The notes under the pieces: generated by a model
Databases searched by the model: none
What the model was told of the DNA's origin: nothing
Seen by the model: only the letters and a program-made list of their open reading frames with translations
Source of the DNA: DATAZK01 sp963731205
GTDB lineage: Bacteria; Actinomycetota; Actinomycetes; Frankiales; Frankiaceae
NCBI GenBank assembly: GCA_963731205.1
Contig: CAVSUJ010000002.1
Span: 186,001 to 250,000 of the forward strand
Length of the DNA: 64,000 nt
Reading direction: 5' to 3'
Part shown: piece after piece, positions 18,044 to 27,088 of the stretch
Layout: each line of letters starts with the position of its first letter
Position numbering within the stretch: the stretch's first letter is position 1
Position numbers and translations under genes: made by a program

Positions 18044-18892
18044 TCAGCTGACGACGGCTGAGGCCACCGCGAGGAGTCGGTCTCCGGCTCCGGCATCGGT
18101 CACCTTGACCTCGATCAGGGCCGTGCCGTCTCCTGTGGTGAGCACTCGCGGTATGGCCCTCGCCGGACCGGCGCGACCCGGCGCCAGGAAGCGCACGGTC
18201 GTGTCGGCGACGCGCACCGCGCGTCCGAGCGCCGCAGCGCCCGCTGCTTCGGCCGAGACGTCGACGAGGCATGCCGTCACTCCGCCGTGCAGGATCCCCC
18301 ACGGATTGCGCAACCAGCTGCCGATCTCGACCTCGACGGCGCCGCCTTCGGCGACCCGGAAGCCCAGATACTCCGGCAACGATTCGGCCGCGACGGGCTC
18401 GGTAGGGGCATGCAACCGCCGCACCCCGATGGGGACCTCGAGCATGGTGCGGTCGAAGTCGAACGGGAACGGCCGCCCCGTACACGTTCCGCCGCCGACG
18501 ATGCAGCCTGTGCTCTCGTCGTTCAGGGTGAACGCGGAGACGGCGGTGGTGGCTCCGGCGCGCAGCACTTCGGCATCGACCCGCACCGGGCCGTCCTTCA
18601 CCGGGGTGACCAACCGGAGGTCGACATCGGTCGTCACCACCCAGCGGTCGTCCGCCAGCACGGTCACGCCCATCGCCAAACCCGTTGCTACGTCGACGGA
18701 ATAGACCAGCGGACCGATCCGAACATCACCGTGGGCGTCGCGCAAGTCATCACGGACCTGCAGCCAGGTGCTGACAGCTGACTCACCGGTCCGTATGGAT
18801 TCCGTCGCGAAATAACCGGCGAGACGAGCGCCCTGCCCCAAGCCCTGCGACTCTTCCACCGACACCCCAACAGCATAGGTGGGTGCCCGCAC
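18044..18892 (-). CDS. Double-hotdog acyl-CoA thioesterase (PaaI-like)
   Basis: 282 residues forming two hotdog halves. The second half carries the PaaI-type motif NPWGILHGGVTACLVD, with the Asn and HGG that bind and hydrolyse CoA thioesters. The first half has the weaker RIGPLVYSVDVATGLAMG equivalent. It probably hydrolyses acyl-CoAs arising from the neighbouring degradation genes. It diverges from the next gene with only 32 bp between starts, so promoters must overlap; an internal start such as GVSVEESQ would widen this gap. Confidence 0.75.
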   Translation of the reverse strand: MRAPTYAVGVSVEESQGLGQGARLAGYFATESIRTGESAVSTWLQVRDDLRDAHGDVRIGPLVYSVDVATGLAMGVTVLADDRWVVTTDVDLRLVTPVKDGPVRVDAEVLRAGATTAVSAFTLNDESTGCIVGGGTCTGRPFPFDFDRTMLEVPIGVRRLHAPTEPVAAESLPEYLGFRVAEGGAVEVEIGSWLRNPWGILHGGVTACLVDVSAEAAGAAALGRAVRVADTTVRFLAPGRAGPARAIPRVLTTGDGTALIEVKVTDAGAGDRLLAVASAVVS

Positions 18893-18924
18893 GTCGCGGC
18901 CTGAAGGGTTGACACAATGCCGCG

Positions 18925-19590
18925 ATGCACGAGCAGCCGGCGGCCCCAGCGCTGCTGCACCTGCAGTGCGATCTGACGCCCGACCTGCGTCCGATGCTGG
19001 CCCGGTGGTGGGAGGACTTCCATCACGCCGAACTCCTGACGCTTCCCGGGTTCCTGTGGGCCAGGCGCGGGCACCTCATCGCCCCTGAGGGCAGTGCACC
19101 CATCATCGCGATGTACGGGATCGGCGCCCCAGCTGCTGCGGATCAGCCGCGGCCGCCGCATTTCACGCTGATGCCGAGCGAGCTCGACGGCAAGGTCACC
19201 TTCCACCGACGCATCCTGCAACGGACCTCTGGGCTCGGCGGCGCCACCGAGCCCGTTGGTAGCGCCTTCCTGCAGCTGCTTCGCCCTTCCTCTGATCGGG
19301 AAGAGACGGTTCCGGAGACGACGGCGCGACTACGTCAGTGGCCCGGCGTGCTGGCGGTCTCCAGCTGGCGCAGCGCCGTCACCACCGCCGAATCGACGCC
19401 CCACACCAGCCGCGAGGAGGTGGTCCACCTTCGCGAGACCGAGTTGATCCTGGCCGAGCTGAACGTCGACGATCGTCAGGTGTGGCAAATGCTCGCCCGA
19501 GCCGGCGATGAACTCCCCGGCTGGGATGCCACCGCCTACCGGCAGGCGTATCCCGCGCAGGGAGTGCTGCTCCCGGTCCTGCCGGGCTGA
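18925..19590 (+). CDS. Hypothetical protein, EthD/DUF4286-like dimeric alpha-beta barrel
   Basis: 221 residues, soluble. Two ferredoxin-like halves are suggested by WWEDFHHAELLTLPGFLWARRG in the first half and LRQWPGVLAVSSWRSA plus LILAELNVDDRQVWQML in the second. The W-DFHHAELL...PGF pattern is typical of DUF4286/EthD-like proteins found in catabolic operons, where their role is mostly unknown. It is followed 12 bp later by the TetR gene on the same strand, so the two are likely co-transcribed. Confidence 0.6.
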   Translation: MHEQPAAPALLHLQCDLTPDLRPMLARWWEDFHHAELLTLPGFLWARRGHLIAPEGSAPIIAMYGIGAPAAADQPRPPHFTLMPSELDGKVTFHRRILQRTSGLGGATEPVGSAFLQLLRPSSDREETVPETTARLRQWPGVLAVSSWRSAVTTAESTPHTSREEVVHLRETELILAELNVDDRQVWQMLARAGDELPGWDATAYRQAYPAQGVLLPVLPG

Positions 19591-19602
19591 GATGATGGGC
19601 GC

Positions 19603-20238
19603 GTGGCGGCGACGCGGGAGACCGGTGGGCAGCGTCGCCTGATCGAGGCGGCCATCGACTGCATCCTCGAACAGGGTTTCTACCGCGCCAGCACGAATGC
19701 GATCGCCGAGCGCGCCGGCGTCACCTGGGGCGTCATCCAGTACCACTTCGGCACGCGCGAGAGCCTGATGCTCGCCGTGCTGCAGGAGGCGGCCGGCCGG
19801 CTGCAGGAGACCCTCGCGACGGCGAATGTCGACGCGGACTCACTCAGCGGGCGACTCGAGCAACTCTTCGAAATCCTCGCCAATTACTACGGTCAGCCCA
19901 GCTTCATCGCGTTCACCGAGGTCCAGCTGAACCTCTCCCACGATCCGCGCACCGCCGAAAGCACTCGCGAGAACCTGATGCGGATCAACGAGCCGGTACG
20001 CCTCGAACTCGACCGGCTGATGTCTCAGGTGCTGAGCGAGACGTCCGCGGACTCGCCGGAGATCCGCTCGCTGATTTTCCATGTCCTGCGCGGACTCTCG
20101 ATCAGCGAGGTGATGCTCGGCTCCCAGCCCTGGGACACCCCGGCCGCGCCCCGATTCCGCTATCTGCACGACCATCCCAAGCTGGCGGCCGAGGCGCTGA
20201 GCCTGCTCATCGAGGCCCGTCGGCCCGGCCCGGGCTAG
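19603..20238 (+). CDS. TetR-family transcriptional regulator
   Basis: 211 residues from a GTG start. The N-terminal DNA-binding domain is clear: RRLIEAAIDCILEQGFYRAS, TNAIAERAGVTWGVIQYHFGTRESLM. The C-terminal ligand-binding part is divergent, as usual. TetR proteins normally repress nearby genes until a small ligand, often an acyl-CoA or aromatic, binds. Likely targets are the flanking catabolic genes, with the AT-rich inverted repeat at 22003-22015 a candidate operator. Its stop overlaps the convergent amidohydrolase stop by 4 bp. Confidence 0.88.
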   Translation: MAATRETGGQRRLIEAAIDCILEQGFYRASTNAIAERAGVTWGVIQYHFGTRESLMLAVLQEAAGRLQETLATANVDADSLSGRLEQLFEILANYYGQPSFIAFTEVQLNLSHDPRTAESTRENLMRINEPVRLELDRLMSQVLSETSADSPEIRSLIFHVLRGLSISEVMLGSQPWDTPAAPRFRYLHDHPKLAAEALSLLIEARRPGPG

Positions 20239-21965
20239 GCCATCGCTGCCTCGGCGGCCGGCTCGCGATCGCGGCGGCGCAGCAGCCTGCCGCCGTGCAC
20301 CCCGGTCTCCTGATCGTCCTCGACCGTGACGGAGCCGTTCACCACGACGTAGTGATAGCCCTTCGCGCGCTGGACGCGGCGCCACTCGCCGCCTGGCAGG
20401 TCATACGCGATTTCACTCGGCAGCACCTGAAGATTCTCGAAGTCGTAGACCACGATGTCGGCCGGCGCCCCTTCGCGGATGACACCCCGATCGGTGAAGC
20501 CGGCGACCGCGGCGGGTAGCGCGCTCAGCCTCCAGTGGACGTCTTCCAGGCTCAGCATGTGGTTCTCACGGACCATCTTCACGATGCTCTCGGTCGGGTA
20601 GCGACCGGCGGTGAGGAACTTGGTGTGAGCACCACCGTCGGACACCCCGAGCACGACGTACGGATCGTCGACGATCTCCTTCAAGTGGACCAGGGAGACG
20701 TTGGGCGGGTTCGCGAAGAAGAGCGTTGCCAGGTTGTCGGCGACCGCGATGTCGATGAGCGCGTCGACGGGATCCTTGCCCGTCAGCTCGGCGACTTCGG
20801 CGATGGTCAGGTTCTCGTACTGCTTGGTTTCCGGCGTGCGGGGTCCGAGCACGGTGATGCCCTCGATCGGACCGGTCGTGGTACGCGGCCGCGTCTCGCG
20901 TAGAGCCGCCCGGCGCGCCGGATCGGCGAGTTTGACCAGCCTCTCGCGGGCAGTTCCGGTGGTCGCCTCGGCCCAGGCTTCGATGTCGTCGAAGAGGTTC
21001 CAGTCCTCGAGCGTGAACGTGTAGCCCGCGTCGGTGGTCAGGCCCTGGCCGTAGACGGGGATGCCGCGTTCCCGGCATGACCGCAACCATTTCAGCGCGC
21101 CGCGATGGATGTTCGGGTTGTCGTCATGAGCGATCACCACGTTGTAAAGAACCGGACGGCCGCTGCGGATCGCCAGTTCCTCGTAACAGGCAGCATCGTG
21201 TTTCGGGTTGCCGCTCTGCAGCGTCATCTGGATGAAGCCCTCGCCCCGCTCCCGCAGGACGTCCGCGAGCACGTAGCAGGTCTCGTCGTGCATCACGTCC
21301 GACACCATGGGCGTGCCGTCCCAGTCACGCTGCACCGCGGAACCACCCGACGGCAGCAGCCTTTGCGCCGACCAGCCGCTCGCCCCCGCGTCCATCGCCT
21401 CGTGCAGCAACCGGGCCATCTCGTCGTGCTCGGCATGGGTCGGCAGGCGCCCGGCCTTCGCGTCCTCGTAGCCGAGCACCCAGACCAGCAGCGGCCCGAC
21501 GGGGACGTAGGGAAGGATGTTGATGCCCTTGGGCGTCGCCTGCAGCGCGTCCAGGAACTCGGGGAAGCTCACCCACGACCACGGCATGCCCGCCTGCATC
21601 GACGCGTAAGGGATCGCCTCCACGCGGGTCATCGAACGCATCGCCCGCTCGCGGTCATCGGGGCGCACCGGCGCGAAGCCGAAGCCGCAATTGCCGATCA
21701 CCGCCGACGTGATGCCGTGCCAGCTGGAGATGCTGCAGTACGGATCCCAGAAGACCTGCGCGTCGTAATGCGTGTGAAGGTCGACGAAGCCCGGCGCCAC
21801 GACCAGGCCATCGGCATCGATGACGCGATCTGCCGTCGCGTCGTCGAGCAGGCCGATGCGGGCGACGCGGCCATCGGTGATGGCGACATCAGCGCGGCGG
21901 CGGGGCAGCCGGGTGCCGTCGACGAGCAACCCGCCCCGGATCAGTAGGTCGAAGTGTGGACGCAT
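20235..21965 (-). CDS. N-acyl-D-amino-acid deacylase-like amidohydrolase
   Basis: 576 residues, Amidohydro_3 family. It opens with FDLLIRGGLLVDGTRLPRRR, typical of urease-superfamily TIM-barrel hydrolases, has the metal-binding GFVDLHTHYDAQ, then TSAVIGNCGFGFAPV (the Cys bridges the metal in D-aminoacylases), and the late VLGVSDGGAHTKFL with the catalytic Asp and His. It may be a D-aminoacylase or a cyclic imide/lactam hydrolase; annotation transfer in this family is unreliable. The divergent 140-bp region toward the VOC gene holds a candidate operator. Confidence 0.85.
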   Translation of the reverse strand: MRPHFDLLIRGGLLVDGTRLPRRRADVAITDGRVARIGLLDDATADRVIDADGLVVAPGFVDLHTHYDAQVFWDPYCSISSWHGITSAVIGNCGFGFAPVRPDDRERAMRSMTRVEAIPYASMQAGMPWSWVSFPEFLDALQATPKGINILPYVPVGPLLVWVLGYEDAKAGRLPTHAEHDEMARLLHEAMDAGASGWSAQRLLPSGGSAVQRDWDGTPMVSDVMHDETCYVLADVLRERGEGFIQMTLQSGNPKHDAACYEELAIRSGRPVLYNVVIAHDDNPNIHRGALKWLRSCRERGIPVYGQGLTTDAGYTFTLEDWNLFDDIEAWAEATTGTARERLVKLADPARRAALRETRPRTTTGPIEGITVLGPRTPETKQYENLTIAEVAELTGKDPVDALIDIAVADNLATLFFANPPNVSLVHLKEIVDDPYVVLGVSDGGAHTKFLTAGRYPTESIVKMVRENHMLSLEDVHWRLSALPAAVAGFTDRGVIREGAPADIVVYDFENLQVLPSEIAYDLPGGEWRRVQRAKGYHYVVVNGSVTVEDDQETGVHGGRLLRRRDREPAAEAAMA

Positions 21966-22002
21966 CGGAAGCCTTCCTTCAGGGAGCCGTCGCTTCCATA
22001 GT

Positions 22003-22015
22003 TCTTACTATAAGA
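22003..22015. promoter_or_regulatory. Candidate operator (TCTTA-cta-TAAGA) between amidohydrolase and VOC genes
   Basis: A perfect 5-bp inverted repeat with a 3-bp spacer sits in an AT-rich island within otherwise GC-rich DNA, between divergent starts at 21965 and 22105. Its position suits a regulator such as the TetR protein encoded at 19603. Inference only. Confidence 0.3.
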
Positions 22016-22104
22016 GCGAGGTGCTGCCCCTCGCGTCAAGGGGCTCCGCAGCCGCAGTTACTCTCATCGCCGCAAAGGGATCAGCCTGCCCAAGGGAGCC
22101 ACCA

Positions 22105-22458
22105 GTGAGCGATTACGACGTACGGATGGTCGTGCTGTCCACCGACGACCTCGATGAATCCATCCGCTTCTACAGCGACACCCTCGGCATGAAGCTGAAA
22201 TTCCGCGATGGCGCGCACTACGCCGCACTCGACGGCGGCTCGATCACGCTCGCCCTGGCTACGGCCGTGGACCACCCCCTCCCGGGGCACGTTGTCGTCG
22301 GCATCAAGACCGCGGATGTCGACGCCGCCGCGAAGGCCATCGAAGCTGACGGAGGCGCGATCGTCAGGGCCCCGTACGACGACGCGCACGAGCGCCGGGC
22401 CGTCGTCTACGACCACAAAGGCAACGGGCTGGTCTTCTACAGCCCGCTGGGGCGCTAG
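22105..22458 (+). CDS. VOC-family (glyoxalase/dioxygenase-like) protein
   Basis: 117 residues with the beta-alpha-beta-beta-beta pairs of the vicinal oxygen chelate fold: VVLSTDDLDESIRFYSDTLGM at the start and AVVYDHKGNGLVFYSPLG at the end. The GTG start at 22105 has AAGGGAG 6 bp upstream. Likely an isomerase, lyase or dioxygenase-type enzyme; the reaction cannot be predicted. It lies 3 bp before the dehydrogenase gene, so they form an operon. Confidence 0.8.
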   Translation: MSDYDVRMVVLSTDDLDESIRFYSDTLGMKLKFRDGAHYAALDGGSITLALATAVDHPLPGHVVVGIKTADVDAAAKAIEADGGAIVRAPYDDAHERRAVVYDHKGNGLVFYSPLGR

Positions 22459-22461
22459 CCA

Positions 22462-23193
22462 ATGCAGATCGGCGTCCTGGGTGCCGGTGTCATGGGTGCC
22501 GGCATTGCTCAGGTGATGGCAGTAGCCGGCCACGACGTGGTGTGTCACGACGTGTCGCCGCAAGCGCTGGAGGCGGCGCGCAGCGAGGTCGACACCGGTC
22601 GCTTCGGTGTCCGCAGTGCCGTCGCCCGCGGAAAGCTGACGGACGAGCAGGCCGACGCGGCGCTCTCGCGTATCGACTTTGCGGCCGACGTCAACTCGCT
22701 CTACGAGACCGACCTCGTCATCGAAGCGGTGCCGGAGCGACTCGACGTCAAGGTCGCCGTCATGCGAGACCTCGACCGCAAGTGTTCGCCCCGAACCATC
22801 CTGGCGTCGAACTCGAGCGGCTTCTCGATCGCGGGCCTGGCTGCGGCCACCGACCGGGCGGATCGGGTGGTCGGCTGGCACTGGGCCTCGCCGGCGCCCG
22901 TGATGAAGCTCGCCGAGATCGTCCGCGCGCCGTCGACGTCGGATGAGACGGTCGAGACGGTGGTCCGGCTGGCGCGCGAAGCCGGTAAGAATCCCATCGT
23001 TGTCAAGGATTCGGCGATGGCGTGGGGGTACGTCGCCAATCGCGTGTACGGCGCGATGATCCGGGAAGCGATGCGGGTCGCCGACGAAGGCCTCGCCACA
23101 CGCGAGGAGATCGACGCGCTCATGATCGACTGCTTCCGCTGGCCCAGCGGCCCTTTCGGCATGACGCAGGGGGCCACCTCAGGCTGGCGCTGA
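22462..23193 (+). CDS. 3-hydroxyacyl-CoA dehydrogenase family protein
   Basis: 243 residues. A Rossmann motif (GVLGAGVMGAGIAQ) binds NAD; LASNSSGFSI, the HWASPAPVMKLAEIV segment (catalytic His and Glu) and the AMAWGYVANRVYGAM junction to the helical domain are all present. It should oxidise 3-hydroxyacyl-CoA in beta-oxidation or a related pathway. The C-terminal domain ends early, at GPFGMTQGATSGWR, making it roughly 40 residues shorter than typical 280-residue members, either a short subfamily or a truncation. It follows the VOC gene by 3 bp. Confidence 0.85.
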   Translation: MQIGVLGAGVMGAGIAQVMAVAGHDVVCHDVSPQALEAARSEVDTGRFGVRSAVARGKLTDEQADAALSRIDFAADVNSLYETDLVIEAVPERLDVKVAVMRDLDRKCSPRTILASNSSGFSIAGLAAATDRADRVVGWHWASPAPVMKLAEIVRAPSTSDETVETVVRLAREAGKNPIVVKDSAMAWGYVANRVYGAMIREAMRVADEGLATREEIDALMIDCFRWPSGPFGMTQGATSGWR

Positions 23194-23215
23194 CCGCCGT
23201 ACGGACGCGCGGCGT

Positions 23216-23950
23216 CTACAGCGTCTCGGTGCCGGTGAAGGCAAGCTCGTCCGGCTTGCTCACGTATCGGTGCGGTTCGAGCGTGATGTCGGCGATCGCG
23301 ACCGCCGCCGAGATCGGCCACGTCAGCGCGACACTCGCCGGCAGCCACGCGCCCGGCTCGAAGAAATCCACGACCGGCCGCACGCGCTCGGCTCGATTTG
23401 CTGTGTATTCGCAGTCGATTTGCACCAACCGCAGGCCTCGCGGCGTGTGCGCGAGCGCGATGGTGGTGGTGAAGGCGATGTCGCCGTTGCCGAGCGGGTC
23501 GGGATCGCGGCCGGTGACCGCGAGCACCGGGTGGGCGCCGATGCTCACCTCAGCACGCACCCGGTCGTAGCCGCGGTCGACGACGACCTCGCCGAGGGTC
23601 GCCGGGAATCCCCAGCTGGTGCGAAGCCCTTCGGCCGCAGCCGGATTGTCGGTCACACACCCCTGCACGAATCCGCGCGGACGCAACCCGCTGCGGCAGG
23701 CGACCCGGCCCTGGGCGAGCCGAAACGGTCCCCAGGGGCTTTGCGGGCAGTCCCAGAACTGGAACACGACAGACGGCGGGTTGGTCGGGTGCAGCCCGGG
23801 CGGCAGCGACGTCTCCCGTCCCCCGACCTGGATCTCGCTGATGAGCTGCAGCACGGCGGCGCCAGGCAGCTGCACCGGCTCGGTCGCGAACGCGTCCAGC
23901 ATGGGCGGGTCCGGTACGAGATCACGCACGTCTGCCGTGCCGATCAACAT
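23216..23950 (-). CDS. Acetoacetate decarboxylase-like protein without the usual catalytic lysine
   Basis: 244 residues matching the ADC-like fold: LPPGLHPTNPPSVVFQFW, CPQSPWGPFRLAQGRVACR and SGLRPRGFVQGCV. In true acetoacetate decarboxylases a Lys forms a Schiff base in a G(Y/F)PKK-type segment. Here the equivalent is SWGFPATLGEV, with Ala-Thr instead of Lys. It is therefore unlikely to decarboxylate acetoacetate, and may be a related aldolase/dehydratase-like or non-catalytic member. It sits 4 bp downstream of the LLM oxidoreductase gene on the same strand. Confidence 0.7.
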   Translation of the reverse strand: MLIGTADVRDLVPDPPMLDAFATEPVQLPGAAVLQLISEIQVGGRETSLPPGLHPTNPPSVVFQFWDCPQSPWGPFRLAQGRVACRSGLRPRGFVQGCVTDNPAAAEGLRTSWGFPATLGEVVVDRGYDRVRAEVSIGAHPVLAVTGRDPDPLGNGDIAFTTTIALAHTPRGLRLVQIDCEYTANRAERVRPVVDFFEPGAWLPASVALTWPISAAVAIADITLEPHRYVSKPDELAFTGTETL

Positions 23951-23954
23951 GAGG

Positions 23955-25043
23955 TCACCCCCGTTCCCGGAATTGAGGCATGACCTCTTTGGCGAACAAC
24001 CGCATCGATGCCAGCACCTGCTCCTGCGGGATGATCTCGAGGCCGTTGAGCAAGAAGTTGATGCCGGTCAGGCCCAGGGATTCCCAGCGTTTGAGCGCCG
24101 CGACGATGATCTCGGGATCGCCGACGCAGATCCCCTCGGGGATGCCGTATGCATCCCCCGGGCCACCGGTCTTGGCGCGGTCGGTCTTCGGCGCGAGGTT
24201 GCCGAGCGATTGATACGCCCGGGTCGGGTAGGCCTCGCGGGTCCACATCAGGTGGGAGTTGGTCAGGCCGAAGGCGCCCACCATTCCCATGCCCGCACGG
24301 GCGGCGGCCTTCGGATCCTCATGGCAGTAAAGGAAATTCAGCGTCGAGACCTCGCTGGTGACCACCGCACCGACCGGGTCGCAGCTCTGGATGCGGCGGA
24401 AGTACTCGTTGGTTCGCCGCTCCTGCTCGGCGTAGCCCGCCGCGGCGACACCGAGGCAGCCGAGTCCGCGTTCGGCCGCGTCGAGCTCGGTGCCGGGGCT
24501 GGTGACCGTGACCCACATCGGAGGGTGCGGCTGCTGCACCGGCTTGGGCAGGACGTTGCGCTCGGGCATGGAGAACGAGAGCCCGTCGTAGGAGAAGTGC
24601 TCCTGCGTCCACATCTTGGGCAGCACGCGTACGAACTCGTCCCACGTCTTCTTGGTCCGGTCCGGGTCGACGTTGAAGCCGCCGAGCTCGGTCCAGGTCG
24701 AGCTGCGCGCGGTGCCGACATCGAGCCGGCCGCGGGAGACGATGTCGAGCACGGCGCAGCGCTCGGCGATCCGGATCGGGTGATTCATCTCCGGCACGCA
24801 GACCACTGCTCCGTGACCGACCCTGATCCGCTCGGTCTGCGCCGCCACCGCTGCGAGAACGACCTCCGGAGCCGACGAGTGTGAGTACTCCTCCAGGAAG
24901 TGGTGCTCCACGCACCACACGTGGTCGAAGCCGAGCTCGTCGGCCAGCCGGGCCTGCTCGAGCGCATTGTGGAACACCGCGCTCTGCGCCTCGGTCGTGA
25001 ACGGCCGCGGCGTCGACATCTCGAAGAAGATCCCGAATTTCAT
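23955..25043 (-). CDS. LLM-class flavin-dependent oxidoreductase
   Basis: 362 residues, bacterial luciferase-like TIM barrel: MKFGIFFEMSTP at the start, HVWCVEHHFLEEYS, ERIRVGHGAVVCVPEMNHP, and the VSRGRLDVGTARSS segment near the flavin site. Family members are FMN- or F420-dependent monooxygenases or dehydrogenases. The PEMNHP-type pattern is common in FMN luciferase-like monooxygenases. It is likely co-transcribed with the ADC-like gene and, at 39 bp distance, with the cupin gene upstream. Confidence 0.85.
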   Translation of the reverse strand: MKFGIFFEMSTPRPFTTEAQSAVFHNALEQARLADELGFDHVWCVEHHFLEEYSHSSAPEVVLAAVAAQTERIRVGHGAVVCVPEMNHPIRIAERCAVLDIVSRGRLDVGTARSSTWTELGGFNVDPDRTKKTWDEFVRVLPKMWTQEHFSYDGLSFSMPERNVLPKPVQQPHPPMWVTVTSPGTELDAAERGLGCLGVAAAGYAEQERRTNEYFRRIQSCDPVGAVVTSEVSTLNFLYCHEDPKAAARAGMGMVGAFGLTNSHLMWTREAYPTRAYQSLGNLAPKTDRAKTGGPGDAYGIPEGICVGDPEIIVAALKRWESLGLTGINFLLNGLEIIPQEQVLASMRLFAKEVMPQFRERG

Positions 25044-25082
25044 GGCGTACTCACGGCATTCACCCTGACACGACGCGATCGG

Positions 25083-25895
25083 CTACCGCGCACCGGCGTC
25101 CGGCACCGGCGGGCTGATGTCCACCACGTCGGCGATGTGGGTGAAACCGTGCGCGGCACCGCCCTCGAGCCTGGGTTCACCGCCGCGGACGACAGCGTGC
25201 AGCGACGCGTCAGGGCGGTAGTTCAGGAAGCTGAATCCGTCGGGACCGCCGGTGAAGGTGTAACGGCGATGGGCCTGGACGTAGAGGGTGTCTCCTGGAC
25301 CGAGCGTGCTTCGGCCGAGCGTGATCTCCCCCGAAAGCACATGGATCAGCTCGTCCTGAGAATGGCTGTGCGGAGCCGAGACGTAGGGCCCGTCGCGTCC
25401 GGTCCGCATGAGGGTGATCCGGCAAGTGCGGCACGACGAATCGGCGTAGAACCGGGTGTCACGCCCCTCGCCGGAAGCGGCGTAGACGCCTGCCGGGCCC
25501 ACGGCATGCACCACGTGACCACCGGCCGCAGGAGCGCCATTCGGTCCGTCTGCCGGCAGCTCCGGCGAGGTAGCTCCGAAGTGCAGCAACCGGCAGCCGG
25601 TCGTCGCCAAAACCTCAATGGATACGCCACTTTCGACGATCACCGCACCCCCGGCGGCGACCTCGGCGGCTCCGACACGAAGGCTTCCGGCGAGCACGTA
25701 CACGGCCTCGTCGCCGTGCCGGCCCGCCCAGCGCAGCCGGCTGCCCGGCCCGACGGTGATCCGGTGAAGCCACAGTGAGACTCCGGACGGGCTGAGCAAC
25801 CGCGCGTCCGAAGGCTCCCGGACGTCCCACGCCGGCGGTGGGTACGCGGCCGCCGGCGGCGCGTCGCGTTCGTGCGTGATCTGCAGGCTCGCCAT
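25083..25895 (-). CDS. Bicupin-domain protein
   Basis: 270 residues with two cupin halves. The first has GRHGDEAVYVLAGSLRVG and the second PHSHSQDELIHVLSGEITLG, the latter with the classical H-x-H-x(4)-E metal ligand set. The second half also has GPGDTLYVQAHRRYTF. Cupins in catabolic operons are often dioxygenases or isomerases, but the reaction here is unknown. It is the promoter-proximal gene of the LLM/ADC-like group. Confidence 0.75.
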   Translation of the reverse strand: MASLQITHERDAPPAAAYPPPAWDVREPSDARLLSPSGVSLWLHRITVGPGSRLRWAGRHGDEAVYVLAGSLRVGAAEVAAGGAVIVESGVSIEVLATTGCRLLHFGATSPELPADGPNGAPAAGGHVVHAVGPAGVYAASGEGRDTRFYADSSCRTCRITLMRTGRDGPYVSAPHSHSQDELIHVLSGEITLGRSTLGPGDTLYVQAHRRYTFTGGPDGFSFLNYRPDASLHAVVRGGEPRLEGGAAHGFTHIADVVDISPPVPDAGAR

Positions 25896-26124
25896 CAGAG
25901 GCCCGCCGACTCGTTCACGCCATTCACCCTGAACCTCCCCCTGCGCCCGGATGCGGCTCCCAGTCGCACTCGCCTTGAGGAAGCCGGTGGAACGCCCGGC
26001 CGAGGGTATGGCGATCGGTGAGCGTCATCCACCTGCGCCAGACATCCGCGCGTTTGCCAGCCATCTCGCCTCCCGACACACCCCAGGTTTTCCTGATGCG
26101 AAAGCCGGCAGGCATTCTGGCCCG

Positions 26125-26631
26125 GTGACTGATGCAGCCGACGACGTGACCGCGTGGGTCACGGCGCTCGTGTGGCCGCAGCACGAGGGTCCGCCCACAT
26201 TCATGGGCGACCTGTCGACGTACCGGCTCCGCCCGACGCAGTCGATCCGTCGGCAAGGTCTCGCGCTGAGCTGGACCGAGCCGCTGCGCGCCGAGGCCCC
26301 CGAACTGGACGCGGTCAGCGTCACCCTGACCAACACGTCCGGCTCGGTCTGGACACCCGACCCTGAGGACCACGGCTTCGTCCACGGCCACTTTCTCGAC
26401 GACGACGGAAACAGCCCTGCCCATTGCTCTTTCGCGTACGGGCTCAGCCCGCACGAGTTCAAAGGCGTCTCGCTGGCCCCAGGAGAATCGCTGCAACTAC
26501 CCGTCGCCTTCAGCCACGACAAGGCAGCCGCGCCGGGCAGCCACCCCATCGAAGCCATCCTGGTATCGCTGAACCTGCGCAGCCCCAAGGGCACGCTGGA
26601 GGTCGTGGCCGATTCCGACGAGACTCCCTGA
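26125..26631 (+). CDS. Hypothetical protein
   Basis: 168 residues from a GTG at 26125. The frame remains open upstream to 25951, but that part looks non-coding. It is a soluble beta-rich protein; VSVTLTNTSGSVWTPD and LAPGESLQLPVAFSHD resemble a single immunoglobulin-like beta-sandwich, as in copper-chaperone or DUF4352-like domains, but there is no signal peptide. I do not recognise the family. The next gene starts 16 bp downstream on the same strand. Confidence 0.5.
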   Translation: MTDAADDVTAWVTALVWPQHEGPPTFMGDLSTYRLRPTQSIRRQGLALSWTEPLRAEAPELDAVSVTLTNTSGSVWTPDPEDHGFVHGHFLDDDGNSPAHCSFAYGLSPHEFKGVSLAPGESLQLPVAFSHDKAAAPGSHPIEAILVSLNLRSPKGTLEVVADSDETP

Positions 26632-26647
26632 TCGAGGAGGACGGACG

Positions 26648-27049
26648 ATGCCGAAAGCCATCAAGGGAAATGCCGGGCGAAAGCCGCCTGAGCCAGCGGC
26701 GACCCATTCCGACATCGACGATTGGTCCCGGCGGTTGGTGCCGGATCTGCAGCCCATCGTCCAGCGGTTGGATGACGTGATCCGAGCGACAGTGCCGGGC
26801 CTTCATTACGCCGTCAAGTGGAAGCGGGCGTATTACGGCCTGCCGAAGCTCGGCTGGATCATCGAGATCGCCGCGTACGACGTTTCCGTGAATGTGGTCT
26901 TCCTCGGCGGCGCCGATTTCGATTCCCCGCCCCCACTGGGAACGACCGACCGCACCCGGTACTTCAAGGTGACCAGCCTGGAGGAGGCGGAGCGCGCCGA
27001 GCTGCGACAGTGGATCGAGCAGGCGGGACGCACGCCGGGTTGGACCTGA
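26648..27049 (+). CDS. DUF1801-domain protein
   Basis: 133 residues. The DUF1801 (YdhG-like) fold is indicated by ATVPGLHYAVKWKRAYYGL, the GWIIEIAAYDVSVNVVFLGG strands and LRQWIEQAG at the end. A GAGGAGG ribosome binding site sits 7 bp before the ATG. Members are small cytosolic proteins of unknown role, widespread in actinomycetes near SRPBCC and ArsR genes, as here. Confidence 0.8.
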   Translation: MPKAIKGNAGRKPPEPAATHSDIDDWSRRLVPDLQPIVQRLDDVIRATVPGLHYAVKWKRAYYGLPKLGWIIEIAAYDVSVNVVFLGGADFDSPPPLGTTDRTRYFKVTSLEEAERAELRQWIEQAGRTPGWT

Positions 27050-27088
27050 GCCGACGGCTGAAGCCCGGCCCCGGCGTCTGAGCGTCCT

